A stretch of 64,000 nucleotides of DNA. Origin: Legionella rubrilucens. GTDB lineage: Bacteria > Pseudomonadota > Gammaproteobacteria > Legionellales > Legionellaceae. A program made the position numbers and the translations under genes. The notes under the pieces are model-generated. The model saw nothing but the letters and a program-made list of their open reading frames with translations, was not told the DNA's origin and made no database searches. Where the stretch lies: NCBI RefSeq assembly GCF_001468125.1, contig NZ_LNYT01000022.1, positions 49,298 to 113,297 of the forward strand. Direction: 5' to 3'. Shown here one piece after another: positions 1 through 7,757 of this stretch. The first letter of the stretch is position 1, and the number at the start of each line of letters is the position of its first letter.

Positions 1-1
1 T

Positions 2-619
2 GATTTGCGTCGCGGCAAACCAACCTGCCACAAAGTGTATGGTGAGGCGGTCGCCATTTTGGCCGGGGATGCCCTGCACACGCTGGCGTTCAACATTCTC
101 GCCAATCTGGCCTTTAAATACAAACAATTAAAACCTGAGAACGGGTTAAAAATGATCGATTTTCTCACCCGGGCTATCGGCTCAACCGGCATGGTAGGCG
201 GCGAAGTGCTGGACTTGCAGACGATTCATGATCACGTGACCGTTGATGATCTTGAAACCATTTACCGCATGAAAACAGGCTGCTTAATCAGCGCCGCTGT
301 CGTTTTTGGCGCCTTAGCCAGCACCGATGATTTGGATATTCTTCATTTACTGCAGGAGTTTGGTCTGTTAATCGGAATTGCCTTTCAGATTCATGATGAC
401 ATCATCGGCATTGAGTCCAGTACATCGATTCTTGGAAAATGCCAGGGCAACGATTTGAAACGGAACAAGCCCATTTATCCCGTACTGACGGGCATTAACA
501 AGGCTAAAAAAGCAGAAAAAGACTTTTATTGCAAAGCCTTGTCCTGCCTGGATCACGTGCCTGTTCAGACTGATAAAGTCAGAGGCATTGCCGATTTTAT
601 ACTGCAGCGTAATTATTAA
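2..619 (+). CDS. ispA: Farnesyl diphosphate synthase, 3' part (5' end outside window)
   Basis: Condenses isopentenyl diphosphate with dimethylallyl and geranyl diphosphate to farnesyl diphosphate, the precursor of quinone side chains and undecaprenyl phosphate. The reading frame is open from base 2 and begins inside the first Asp-rich motif (DLRRGKPTCHK), so roughly the first third is missing. The stretch GEAVAILAGDALHTLAF is typical of IspA, and QIHDDIIG is the second Asp-rich motif, though its last Asp is replaced. A Lys-rich DLKRNKPIYP segment and an ADFILQRN tail complete the family pattern. The apparent TTG start at base 5 is an artefact of the window edge. The gene is clearly a short-chain prenyl synthase; IspA is the best assignment by motif. 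Confidence 0.9.
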   Translation, partial: DLRRGKPTCHKVYGEAVAILAGDALHTLAFNILANLAFKYKQLKPENGLKMIDFLTRAIGSTGMVGGEVLDLQTIHDHVTVDDLETIYRMKTGCLISAAVVFGALASTDDLDILHLLQEFGLLIGIAFQIHDDIIGIESSTSILGKCQGNDLKRNKPIYPVLTGINKAKKAEKDFYCKALSCLDHVPVQTDKVRGIADFILQRNY

Positions 620-777
620 GGACATTTGCGTATGGATGACACGGATGAGGCACATTAAAATTCGTGACGTCCCTGGCATCCATCCATTCGTTCTCTCATT
701 ACATCAAGCTTTTCTTTACGCCATACCCTGTTTTTTGGATGCAACAAGCCACGCTGAAACGAATCATTGAGGAACTC

Positions 778-927
778 ATGTGTCCCAAAACGGCCACAGC
801 AAAAGGAGTGGATTATCGTGGTGCGTATTCAAAAGAACAATTGCAATCCGAATACGAGCGCATTAAAAAATTAGTAGACGATCCTGAATCGACTCTGGGC
901 CTTTCACGGCGCTTGGGTAACCATTGA
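778..927 (+). CDS. Small hypothetical protein (49 aa)
   Basis: Unrecognised small hydrophilic protein, rich in charged residues, with a predicted helical stretch (EQLQSEYERIKKLV) and a C-terminal RRLGNH. I chose the ATG at 778 because GAGGA lies 5 bases upstream. An in-frame ATG at 739 would give 62 residues but lacks a ribosome-binding site. It lies between ispA and a double-glycine peptide gene, with no close spacing to either. Function unknown; it could also be a non-coding stretch. Confidence 0.45.
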   Translation: MCPKTATAKGVDYRGAYSKEQLQSEYERIKKLVDDPESTLGLSRRLGNH

Positions 928-1045
928 TTTCATAGACAACAAATGGCTTCTCATGGCCCCTCATTGTAAAAATCCATACCCAGAAAGAACAATATATCAC
1001 CATACAGTCTATACTTTACCCAGGTATTAGCAAACGAGGTAAGTC

Positions 1046-1225
1046 ATGAAACAGCACAAAACCCCTAAGAAAAAAACGAAAGCACTGTCCAAAGAGGACT
1101 TAAATCAAGTCTCTGGCGGTAACCGCCAACCCAATTTCGGCACTCAGGTCAGAGAAGGTTTCGAGAGAATGACTCCCGATATTGACAGAATCATTGAGCA
1201 TTTCAACAACAAACGCAACCGATAA
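1046..1225 (+). CDS. Small peptide with double-glycine leader (59 aa), putative secreted or modified peptide
   Basis: A 59-residue ORF. Its N-terminal 25 residues are Lys-rich and end in LSKEDLNQVSGG, which matches the double-glycine leader pattern (LSxxELxxIxGG) that peptidase-containing ABC transporters cleave in class II microcins, bacteriocins and ComC-like signals. Cleavage after Gly25 would release a 34-residue hydrophilic product starting NRQPNFG and ending in NNKRNR. It has no Cys and no hydrophobic helix, so a pore-forming bacteriocin is unlikely; a signal, an effector-like peptide or a RiPP precursor fits better. GAGGT lies 5 bases before the ATG, and a Rho-independent terminator follows 17 bases after the stop, so it is probably a single-gene transcript. 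No matching exporter is in this window. Confidence 0.7.
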   Translation: MKQHKTPKKKTKALSKEDLNQVSGGNRQPNFGTQVREGFERMTPDIDRIIEHFNNKRNR

Positions 1226-1242
1226 GCATTCACTCGATTGAA

Positions 1243-1277
1243 GCCGCAGCGAAACGTCCCTGCGGCTGTTCTTTTTT
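1243..1277 (+). terminator. Rho-independent terminator after the double-glycine peptide gene
   Basis: Perfect stem GCCGCAG (1243-1249) with CTGCGGC (1260-1266), a 10-base loop and a T-rich tail. Confidence 0.85.
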
Positions 1278-1287
1278 GTTATGGAAA

Positions 1288-1316
1288 TTGACAAAGCACC
1301 TGCTTTTCGCTAGCAT
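1288..1316 (+). promoter_or_regulatory. Sigma-70 promoter for the zinc-ribbon/Nudix operon
   Basis: TTGACA at 1288-1293, a 17-base spacer and TAGCAT at 1311-1316. The expected transcription start is near 1321-1323, just where the folded leader begins. Confidence 0.7.
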
Positions 1317-1320
1317 CAGG

Positions 1321-1430
1321 GTTCCCGTAGAGGCTGGTGATTACAACTATTCTCGATCCTTCCCGAGTTGTAACGACAATCCGTCCTTAGGGCGAGGGGT
1401 ACTTTAAATGGATTTTCTTAAGGTATCTCT
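1321..1430 (+). promoter_or_regulatory. Structured 5' leader with possible riboswitch architecture
   Basis: From the expected transcription start the leader folds into a closed domain. GTTCCC (1321-1326) can pair with GGGTAC (1397-1402) apart from one T-T mismatch. Inside, TTACAACT (1341-1348) pairs with AGTTGTAA (1366-1373), with an alternative inner CTCG/CGAG pairing, and GTCC (1383-1386) pairs with GGGC (1390-1393). Downstream, CTTTAA (1402-1407) can pair with TTAAGG (1418-1423), which contains the ribosome-binding site of the next gene. The last hairpin shares C1402 with the closing stem, so the two could compete. This is the layout of a translational switch. I cannot match it to a known class; an autoregulatory protein-binding leader is an alternative. 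Confidence 0.55.
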
Positions 1431-2342
1431 ATGTTCAAAGCCGTTTCAACCACCCCGTTGTCAATCAATCTTGATGAGTATCCCGGAGGCGTGGCCGCCT
1501 GGGGCGCTTTACCGGCTGTCTTTGACAGTTACAATCAGGGCTTTGACCGCGGTGTTCACCTGCATGCCCGCCTAACCGATCCTGGAAAAAAACAAATCGA
1601 TCAATCCTTTGCCGAAGTGGAAGTCGGCTGGCAGGATAAGCGGTTGCTGCTGACGGAAGAAAGCGCGGTCCATTTTACCTTAAGTTCAATATTTGATTTC
1701 CCAATACTTAGTCTTGATTGCAGCCACTGCGGCCGGGAATTACTGGACACCGGGATGGCGGCAGTCATTCCATCCTTCGATCATTACTGCCGTTACTGCG
1801 GCCAGCTTACCCAGAGCGAGCAACGCTGCGCCGTCAATCCCATTTTGCGATTTAAGCAGCATCTGGGTGATGGCCAGGTGAAACGGCCAGTGATTATTCC
1901 GTCGCGTCAAATTATCCTTGATGCCGATAGATATCCTGGCGGTTTCCAGATTTGGGGTTCCAATCCCTCCATTCTCTGGACGGCACAACGGCAGGAAGAA
2001 AGCGCCATCCATGTGCATGCTTACGACCATCAGGGTAAGCGCATTGTCGACAATACTTACGGCGACGTGTGGGTGATGGGTCAGTTGCTGGACATTGAGA
2101 TGGTCAGGGTTCTGCAGATTCAGCAGGCTCTGCCCTCTTTACAAGGCTATTTGAAAAGCTATCATTGCCCCCGGTGCAATCATCCTCATTTCGATCAGGC
2201 GCTTTTGGCGGTTATACCGCATCAGGAGCATGCCTGCGACCAGTGCCAAACCGTTTTTAGCACCCCCAGAGCCATCAGTAATCCTGCGCTGGCACTGTTA
2301 AAACAACTTGCCTTAGCCACCCGGGAGGTCTGCCATGAATAA
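1431..2342 (+). CDS. Duplicated-domain zinc-ribbon protein, function unknown
   Basis: A 303-residue protein made of two copies of one unit. Each copy opens with a D-x-YPGG-x-x-x-WG motif (residues about 16-26 and 163-175), continues through an H-x-HA strand and a G-D/E-V strand, and closes with two Cys pairs spaced like a zinc ribbon (CSHCG...CRYCG; CPRCN...CDQC). Each ribbon contains an AVIP segment between the Cys pairs. No signal peptide or membrane segment is visible, so it should be cytosolic. The start has AAGG 7 bases upstream, inside a hairpin of the leader. It overlaps the Nudix gene by 8 bases, so the two are co-translated. I do not recognise the family; nucleic-acid or nucleotide binding is only a guess from the ribbons. 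Confidence 0.8.
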   Translation: MFKAVSTTPLSINLDEYPGGVAAWGALPAVFDSYNQGFDRGVHLHARLTDPGKKQIDQSFAEVEVGWQDKRLLLTEESAVHFTLSSIFDFPILSLDCSHCGRELLDTGMAAVIPSFDHYCRYCGQLTQSEQRCAVNPILRFKQHLGDGQVKRPVIIPSRQIILDADRYPGGFQIWGSNPSILWTAQRQEESAIHVHAYDHQGKRIVDNTYGDVWVMGQLLDIEMVRVLQIQQALPSLQGYLKSYHCPRCNHPHFDQALLAVIPHQEHACDQCQTVFSTPRAISNPALALLKQLALATREVCHE

Positions 2343-2757
2343 GGTGTTACAACCCACGATAATAAAAGCCGGTGCCTTGATTTTCGATGAAAATCACCGC
2401 GTGCTTGCTGTTCACAAGCGCGGCAAACCGCCCATGGAATTGATTGTCCCCGGAGGAAAAATCGAGACTGGAGAAACCGATGAGCAGGCTTTGCGACGCG
2501 AATTGCAGGAAGAATTACAGGTTGAGCTGCTCTGTGCCACTCTATTTGATCATTTTCAAGCCAAAGCCATTTACGAAGACGCCTTACTGATGATGCGTGT
2601 CTATCGGATCAGCATTCGGGGTATTCCCTCACCCGGACAGGAAATCGATGAACTGGTCTGGCTTGATGCCAATTACCTGACCAGCGGTTATCAATTTGCT
2701 TCTATTTTAGGGAAACAGATTTTACCTCGGCTTTTCCCGCACACGGCGAATTTCTGA
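2335..2757 (+). CDS. Nudix hydrolase
   Basis: A 140-residue protein that hydrolyses a nucleoside diphosphate linked to some moiety X. It carries a full Nudix box at about residues 41-63: GKIETGETDEQALRRELQEE with following L-x-V, containing the metal-binding REL-x-EE core. Its length is normal for a single-domain Nudix enzyme. GGGAGG precedes the ATG, and the start lies inside the end of the zinc-ribbon gene, so the pair forms an operon under the same leader. The substrate cannot be read from sequence; dNTP, ADP-ribose or a CTP-like pyrimidine are all possible. Confidence 0.9.
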   Translation: MNKVLQPTIIKAGALIFDENHRVLAVHKRGKPPMELIVPGGKIETGETDEQALRRELQEELQVELLCATLFDHFQAKAIYEDALLMMRVYRISIRGIPSPGQEIDELVWLDANYLTSGYQFASILGKQILPRLFPHTANF

Positions 2758-2807
2758 GTCGACATATTGCTCTATAATTAAACCATGTGGTTTTTTAATA
2801 AACTCAA

Positions 2808-5474
2808 ATGACCCTTATTTTAGAGCAATTTCTTCAAGGCGGTAAAAATGAGCGTGTTTTGGTGACGGAGGATGCTCCCAAAGGCCGAAAACCGCAAAAC
2901 TTTGACGAATATTTACAGGTTTTAAACTTTATTTCCGCCATCCGTGAAGAAGGCAGCCAGGAATCAGCGACCGCATTGGTTAAAAAGTTGGCTGTTAAAA
3001 TTTTAACTGAATATAAAAAAGAACTTGAACGAACCAGTGCCCAATGGAACCATCCCCGTAATCCGCAACTGTTCGTTATCGCCAAGAAACTTGAAGCCAT
3101 TGCCTATCTGGTGGGAGATAAACTGGTCGATGATATTTTTTTTGAGGACAAGGAGAAAGCGACCCAGGGCTTTTCTTTCGCCTTGCTGAGACGGATTCAC
3201 CGGGAAAAAAAATCCTATGAGGGGGATAATTTTCTGGCTCGGGAACAGGAGGGCCTTAAGTTTGCCCATTTCGATCGCCATAAACTGGCCGTGCAGTTGA
3301 TGCTGCGGGTTTTATCACCCCGCTACATTAATCAGAGCAATGACCAGGTCTGCGGCGTCAATAGCTTTGTCCATAACATCGCCTTAATGAACCCGCTGGT
3401 GTACGTCAAAATGGTGGATCAGTTGGCCGTCCACGGTGAATTTGATTTCAGCACCCTGTTTAAACAGCACGGCGATTTCAAGGTTCAAATCACGGAAACT
3501 GCTATTTTTGAAAAAGCGGAGGAAACCGGCCAGGATGGTATTCACGATGCCGACCACATCATTTTAAACGGGATTCGCTCCTCGCAAAATATTTTACACA
3601 CTTACCGCAGCGAAGGCCCTGAATTCATCAAGCAGATTTTCGGCGTCAGCATGCCCAATGAATTGAAGCGCTGGATGAAAGCCTCAGGCTACACCAATGT
3701 TCATACCCTGTCTTTATCCACAGAAGACTCGTTTGCGCAATTGCAATTATTGATGGCCGACGGTTGCAGCGTGGCTTTTCTCGGCACCGGCACACTGGCT
3801 CAGATTATTCTTGGACTAACCAGCGTTGAAGAAGTTGGCAAGCCTGGAGCTCTGGCACAAAAACTTGATGGTCATTTTTTTGTCATTAACCAGATTCAAT
3901 ACGATAAAACAACCCAAGAAGTGCAATTGAAGATCATGACCTGGGGAGAAGAACAAACCGTCACATTACCCCTGGACGTCTGGCAGCAGTACCAGGGCCA
4001 GGCCACCGCGTTTGTTGGTAAAAATCCTTACATGACCTCCCTCTTCCGCAATAAAATACGTCAATCGGTGAGTGAAGGAGATCAACCTTATTTTGCTGCT
4101 GAAGCCTACTGCCTGTTCATCCATCAGATGCTGTCCAATCGAGAGGCCACGTCCTTATCCAAAGCTCATCGCCAGCAGATTATTGCAAAATTGCATGAAG
4201 CCTACCGGCATGATAAAGGAAAAACCTGGCTTGAGGCCGCTGTTGAGCTAAGGGATTATATTCACGCCCTGCCTCCGGAAGAGCAAAAGGGCATGCCGTT
4301 GCATGCGGCTATTCTGGACATGGCGCTTTTTACGGAGGTCAGTTCACTGAATGAAGCCCTGAACGCCAAAGCCTATTGCCTTTTTGTAAAAAACCGGCTT
4401 GACAATTTTCCCGACACATTGAGGACACAAATTTCGGCAAGGCTGAATCAGGTGAATGCAGAATCCGCCAGCGACTGGGGAGAGGCGGCCCTGGCCATAC
4501 GGGATTTAATCAGGGAAGACGAAGCCCGTGCTTTCTGTAAGGAGGCCGAGAGGACACTTGAACCATTCAAGGACTCCATTGGAGCCATTTTAGCCTCCAG
4601 TAAAACCTGGGTGGAAGCCGAATTTAACATCCGCGGTTTGTTTTTTCACGACAATAAAAAATACCAGTCCCAACTTCCAGCCAAGGTTAACTATTTAGAG
4701 ATTCCAGCCAATGACGCCTTACTCGCTGAGGCTTCGCTTTCTGCTAACGAAGAGAAAATCCGCTGGCTTGAGTACCTTCGTGCCCAGCAGGACCATGTCG
4801 AAATCAGACGGCAACTGCTGACGTTGTACATTGCAGAGAAAAAATGGTCCAGAGCCCTGGTGATGTTTGATCATGTGGATAATCCCATGGATAAAGCACT
4901 CCTCTGCCACGCCTTGAGAAAGGCGATGCCAGTCGAGCAATCGCTGAAATCCACTCAGCCTGCCCCTGAAAAAACCGCTTCTTCCATCGCCTGGCCCTTG
5001 GTCGGATTCTCCGCAGCCGGTTTAATTGGCGGCGCCCTGACCGGTCTTGGTATTGCCGGCGGTTTGGGCAGCGCGCTGGCAACCGCCGCGTTAGCCGGTC
5101 CGGTAGGGTGGGCCCTGGTCGGTGTTGCCGCCCTGCTGGCCATCGGTTCGTTTGTTTTGGGTCTCGTCACGCTGAAAGGCAATACCTCCGATAACGCCCC
5201 ATCACCGCAATCCGATCCCAGTCTGGATAAACTGGAAGAACTGGCCATTAATGGCGCACCCTGCCAATTGGTCAGCCAATTAAATGTTAAACCGGAAGCC
5301 ATAGGTCAATCACTGCAGGAAGACGATGAACTGGGTGCCGGCCAGGACGCAGACTTGGAAGTCGGGCAGAACGCGGAAGAGAGCCTTGACCTGGCACAAC
5401 CGCTTGCTGTGGATTTTTCCGAGGAGGAAAAAAACTCCGAAATAACCTATAAACAGCAATCGTTTCAGCAATAA
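2808..5474 (+). CDS. Large protein with papain-like Cys/His candidates and Glu-rich tail; candidate Dot/Icm effector
   Basis: An unrecognised 888-residue protein. The N-terminal half has a segment QVCGVNSFVHN (Cys182) and, later, DGHFFVINQI (His356), arranged as in papain-fold cysteine proteases or YopT/AvrPphB-like effectors; a catalytic role is inference. Residues about 400-700 are helical and charged. Residues about 726-790 form a Gly/Ala-rich hydrophobic block that could span or insert into a membrane. The last 60 residues are very acidic, with an EEE cluster about 16 residues before the end, as in many Dot/Icm substrates. TATAAT at 2773-2778 may be its promoter; no clear ribosome-binding site precedes the ATG, so the true start may differ. 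No close functional neighbour. Confidence 0.75.
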   Translation: MTLILEQFLQGGKNERVLVTEDAPKGRKPQNFDEYLQVLNFISAIREEGSQESATALVKKLAVKILTEYKKELERTSAQWNHPRNPQLFVIAKKLEAIAYLVGDKLVDDIFFEDKEKATQGFSFALLRRIHREKKSYEGDNFLAREQEGLKFAHFDRHKLAVQLMLRVLSPRYINQSNDQVCGVNSFVHNIALMNPLVYVKMVDQLAVHGEFDFSTLFKQHGDFKVQITETAIFEKAEETGQDGIHDADHIILNGIRSSQNILHTYRSEGPEFIKQIFGVSMPNELKRWMKASGYTNVHTLSLSTEDSFAQLQLLMADGCSVAFLGTGTLAQIILGLTSVEEVGKPGALAQKLDGHFFVINQIQYDKTTQEVQLKIMTWGEEQTVTLPLDVWQQYQGQATAFVGKNPYMTSLFRNKIRQSVSEGDQPYFAAEAYCLFIHQMLSNREATSLSKAHRQQIIAKLHEAYRHDKGKTWLEAAVELRDYIHALPPEEQKGMPLHAAILDMALFTEVSSLNEALNAKAYCLFVKNRLDNFPDTLRTQISARLNQVNAESASDWGEAALAIRDLIREDEARAFCKEAERTLEPFKDSIGAILASSKTWVEAEFNIRGLFFHDNKKYQSQLPAKVNYLEIPANDALLAEASLSANEEKIRWLEYLRAQQDHVEIRRQLLTLYIAEKKWSRALVMFDHVDNPMDKALLCHALRKAMPVEQSLKSTQPAPEKTASSIAWPLVGFSAAGLIGGALTGLGIAGGLGSALATAALAGPVGWALVGVAALLAIGSFVLGLVTLKGNTSDNAPSPQSDPSLDKLEELAINGAPCQLVSQLNVKPEAIGQSLQEDDELGAGQDADLEVGQNAEESLDLAQPLAVDFSEEEKNSEITYKQQSFQQ

Positions 5475-5481
5475 AACTTTA

Positions 5482-5510
5482 CTTTAAGTCGAAAAAAATC
5501 CAGGTATAAT
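5482..5510 (+). promoter_or_regulatory. Probable promoter upstream of the short leader ORF
   Basis: CTTTAA at 5482-5487, a 17-base spacer and a perfect TATAAT at 5505-5510. The -35 match is poor. Confidence 0.45.
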
Positions 5511-5580
5511 GGCGTCTCCCTAGTCGTTATTTTGCATGAAAAATCGGCAATAACAGACTGTTGAACAGGAGGTTCAAACC

Positions 5581-5622
5581 ATGTTAACCGGTATTCGTTT
5601 AATTCGGCCTTTATCATCCTAA
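5581..5622 (+). CDS. Possible 13-codon upstream leader peptide
   Basis: ATG at 5581 preceded by a near-ideal ribosome-binding site (AGGAGG, 5568-5573) encodes MLTGIRLIRPLSS and stops 14 bases before the ATG of the next gene, which has no such site of its own. The arrangement suggests translational coupling or an attenuator-like leader. The coding claim rests only on the strong ribosome-binding site. Confidence 0.4.
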   Translation: MLTGIRLIRPLSS

Positions 5623-5636
5623 ACCAGCAAATTGGC

Positions 5637-6533
5637 ATGACTTTACCGGAACAAATCAAACACCTTCTCATTCAGGATAAAACCCGGGAAGCCATTGCGC
5701 TGATTAATCACCTCAGTCAGCAGGAACTTGAAAGACGGGACCAGGGAGCTCACGATTATTTATTTGATTTTGCCATTCGCCACAGCCGCAATCCCCAGGT
5801 ATTCCATGCCCTCATTGCCCGCTATGCCAGCCTTATCGGTAACAAACGTTTAAAGCCATTAACCCTCGATTGTCACCCCTCTTTTTCTAATCACCTTGAT
5901 GAAGCATTCATGATGGGGAAGCTGCCCATCCTGCGGCATGGATCATTAACGCAATACAAAAACCTGATGAATCTGCAAAAAACCATTTATTGCCACCGGC
6001 TAATGGATGAAATAAAAAAACTTTCGCTTTACGGCGCTAAACTGCTCGTTGAAGTGCTGAGACCAGCGCAAAAACAGGCCATTGAAAAAGCCATCATTGA
6101 TTATGAAAAAATGCTTATTGATTACAAGAATTTCAACGCCATACTGAGTGCCAGCGAGCCGCTGAACAGAGGCGCCGAAACGTTTAAAAAAGCAGTAATT
6201 ATCCAGAACATGGCGTTTCAGTTATTAAACACGACCTATCAGTTCCTGGGCAACGATCATCGCTCGTTAATCAGTTATCAACACGCAGCCAAAGACATAC
6301 TCCATTCCCACCCATCCATTGTACGAACCTGTCGAGGCCTTGGAAAAATAATAACGGACATTGGTAACGCCATTGCCTATTACACAGGCCTTGGTCTGCT
6401 GGTCTCCTTGTCCCAGGGAAAAGTTCAGGAATTTAAAACTGGCCGCTGGACCTTGTTTGCCGTCAAATCAAAAACCCAGCAGCAACAGGAAATGATCCTC
6501 AACCTGCTTGAAACCTTCCCTCTGCTCGTCTGA
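5637..6533 (+). CDS. Hypothetical helical protein (298 aa)
   Basis: Unrecognised protein. It appears mostly alpha-helical, with charged N-terminal helices (residues 1-50), a middle region rich in Lys, Leu and Tyr, and one moderately hydrophobic stretch near residues 240-262 (IGNAIAYYTGLGLLVSL) that may contact a membrane. No signal peptide and no catalytic motif can be seen. The ATG lacks a ribosome-binding site but follows a 13-codon ORF that has a strong one. The location, between a candidate effector and a eukaryote-like SNARE gene, makes a host-directed role conceivable; this is inference from context only. Confidence 0.7.
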   Translation: MTLPEQIKHLLIQDKTREAIALINHLSQQELERRDQGAHDYLFDFAIRHSRNPQVFHALIARYASLIGNKRLKPLTLDCHPSFSNHLDEAFMMGKLPILRHGSLTQYKNLMNLQKTIYCHRLMDEIKKLSLYGAKLLVEVLRPAQKQAIEKAIIDYEKMLIDYKNFNAILSASEPLNRGAETFKKAVIIQNMAFQLLNTTYQFLGNDHRSLISYQHAAKDILHSHPSIVRTCRGLGKIITDIGNAIAYYTGLGLLVSLSQGKVQEFKTGRWTLFAVKSKTQQQQEMILNLLETFPLLV

Positions 6534-6557
6534 GGATTGGTTTTCAAGATAAACATT

Positions 6558-6585
6558 TTGTCAAATTATTTGCTTTTATGATAAT
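6558..6585 (+). promoter_or_regulatory. Promoter of the Ykt6-like gene
   Basis: TTGTCA at 6558-6563, a 16-base spacer and GATAAT at 6580-6585. The gene therefore appears to have its own promoter. Confidence 0.6.
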
Positions 6586-6614
6586 TTAGAAAAAAACTCA
6601 GGGAGAGCCCAGAC

Positions 6615-7157
6615 ATGAAATGCTTCGCAATCATCACGCGTTTTGAAGGTGAAAAAGCCACGCTCCACATTCCATCGAACCGGATCATGCTTTCCCTGAT
6701 GGCAAGCCAGATCAAAAAACAGTTAGTGAAGCTTGAAGAAATAGGCGAAGCCCTAGAGCCTGGAAAATATTACTTTCACACCATAGGCGAGATAAAAATC
6801 TACGGATTGAAGCTGGGGGAGAATTATTGGGCTATCGCCTGTGACAGTGAAATCACTCTGGAACAACAACGCAACCTGACCATTAATTTACTTTTTCATA
6901 AATGCTCCCCTCAGGATGTCGCACAAGACCTCGATCAATTCATCGACAAAACACACGATCCCAAAATTCAGAAAGTCCAGAAAGAATTGCATGAAACCCA
7001 CGCCGTCCTGCGGGAAACACTCGAGAAAATGGAACTCCGTGGAGAAAAATTAAGCGATTTAGTCGCTAAAACAGAGGGCTTGAGTCAGGCCTCTTTCGCC
7101 TTTAAGGAAGAGAGCGAGCGCTTAAACCGCTGCTGGCCCTCCTGCACGCTCATTTAA
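6615..7157 (+). CDS. Ykt6-like longin R-SNARE with C-terminal CAAX box, eukaryote-derived; probable host-directed effector
   Basis: A 180-residue protein with the full architecture of eukaryotic Ykt6. A longin-like domain fills residues 1 to about 110. An R-SNARE helix from about 115 to 172 has the pattern DPKIQKVQKELHETHAVL, then ELRGEKLSDLVAKTE, with Arg142 in the zero-layer position. The protein ends RCWPSCTLI: CTLI is a CAAX prenylation box on Cys177, and Cys173 takes the place of the palmitoylated Cys of Ykt6. Ykt6 is about 198 residues and ends CCAIM. Bacteria lack CAAX prenylation, so modification would occur in the host, placing the protein on host Golgi, ER or autophagosomal membranes. 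GGGAGAG lies 7 bases before the ATG. It is 12 bases from rdgB but functionally unrelated. Horizontal acquisition is inferred; secretion by Dot/Icm is untested. Confidence 0.93.
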   Translation: MKCFAIITRFEGEKATLHIPSNRIMLSLMASQIKKQLVKLEEIGEALEPGKYYFHTIGEIKIYGLKLGENYWAIACDSEITLEQQRNLTINLLFHKCSPQDVAQDLDQFIDKTHDPKIQKVQKELHETHAVLRETLEKMELRGEKLSDLVAKTEGLSQASFAFKEESERLNRCWPSCTLI

Positions 7158-7169
7158 AGGCCTTGCGTC

Positions 7170-7757
7170 ATGAAAGAAATCATCCTAGCCACCAGCAACA
7201 AAGGAAAAATTGCGGAATTATCAGCGATTCTTGCCCCCACGGTCTGTATTCCCCAATCCTCATTGGCCATCACCGATGCGGAGGAGACCGGGCAAAGTTT
7301 TGTTGAAAATGCCCTGATCAAAGCCCGGCATGCCAGCCGCGAAAGCGGAAAACCAGCCCTGGCGGATGACTCAGGCCTCGTAGTCCCGGCCCTCAATGGC
7401 CAGCCCGGTATTTATTCTTCACGCTTTGCCGGACCTTCGGCAACGGACAAAGACAACATTGACCTGCTGCTGCACCGGTTAAAAGACGTTCCCGAGGCTG
7501 AACGGCAGGCTTTTTTTTACTGTGCCATTGTGATGGTACGCCAGGCCGACGATCCCATACCCCTCATTGCCTGCGGTCAACTTAAAGGGCAAATCAGCCA
7601 CACCTTAAGCGGTGCAGAGGGGTTTGGTTATGATCCTGTGTTTTATCTGCCTGAAAGGCAATGCACAATGGCGCAATTGCCTGCTAAAATTAAAAATACC
7701 ATCAGTCATCGCGCCCAGGCGCTGCAACGGCTGCAACAACAACTTAACCCGTCATGA
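7170..7757 (+). CDS. rdgB: RdgB/HAM1 non-canonical purine NTP pyrophosphatase
   Basis: Removes dITP, XTP and related deaminated nucleotides from the pool by hydrolysis to the monophosphate, protecting DNA. The N-terminus [14 protein letters not shown] and the motifs [16 protein letters not shown] and EGFGYDPVF are the hallmarks of the HAM1 family. The 195-residue length is normal. The stop overlaps the next ATG (7754), so it opens a long, tightly spaced gene series. It is a common housekeeping enzyme. Confidence 0.96.
   Translation: MKEIILATSNKGKIAELSAILAPTVCIPQSSLAITDAEETGQSFVENALIKARHASRESGKPALADDSGLVVPALNGQPGIYSSRFAGPSATDKDNIDLLLHRLKDVPEAERQAFFYCAIVMVRQADDPIPLIACGQLKGQISHTLSGAEGFGYDPVFYLPERQCTMAQLPAKIKNTISHRAQALQRLQQQLNPS

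Noticed and set aside
1318..1401. Resemblance of AGGGTTCC...GGCTGGT to the opening of ykkC riboswitches
   Set aside because: The promoter places the transcription start after AGG, so the 5' motif would not be fully in the RNA, and the conserved 3' block of ykkC is absent.
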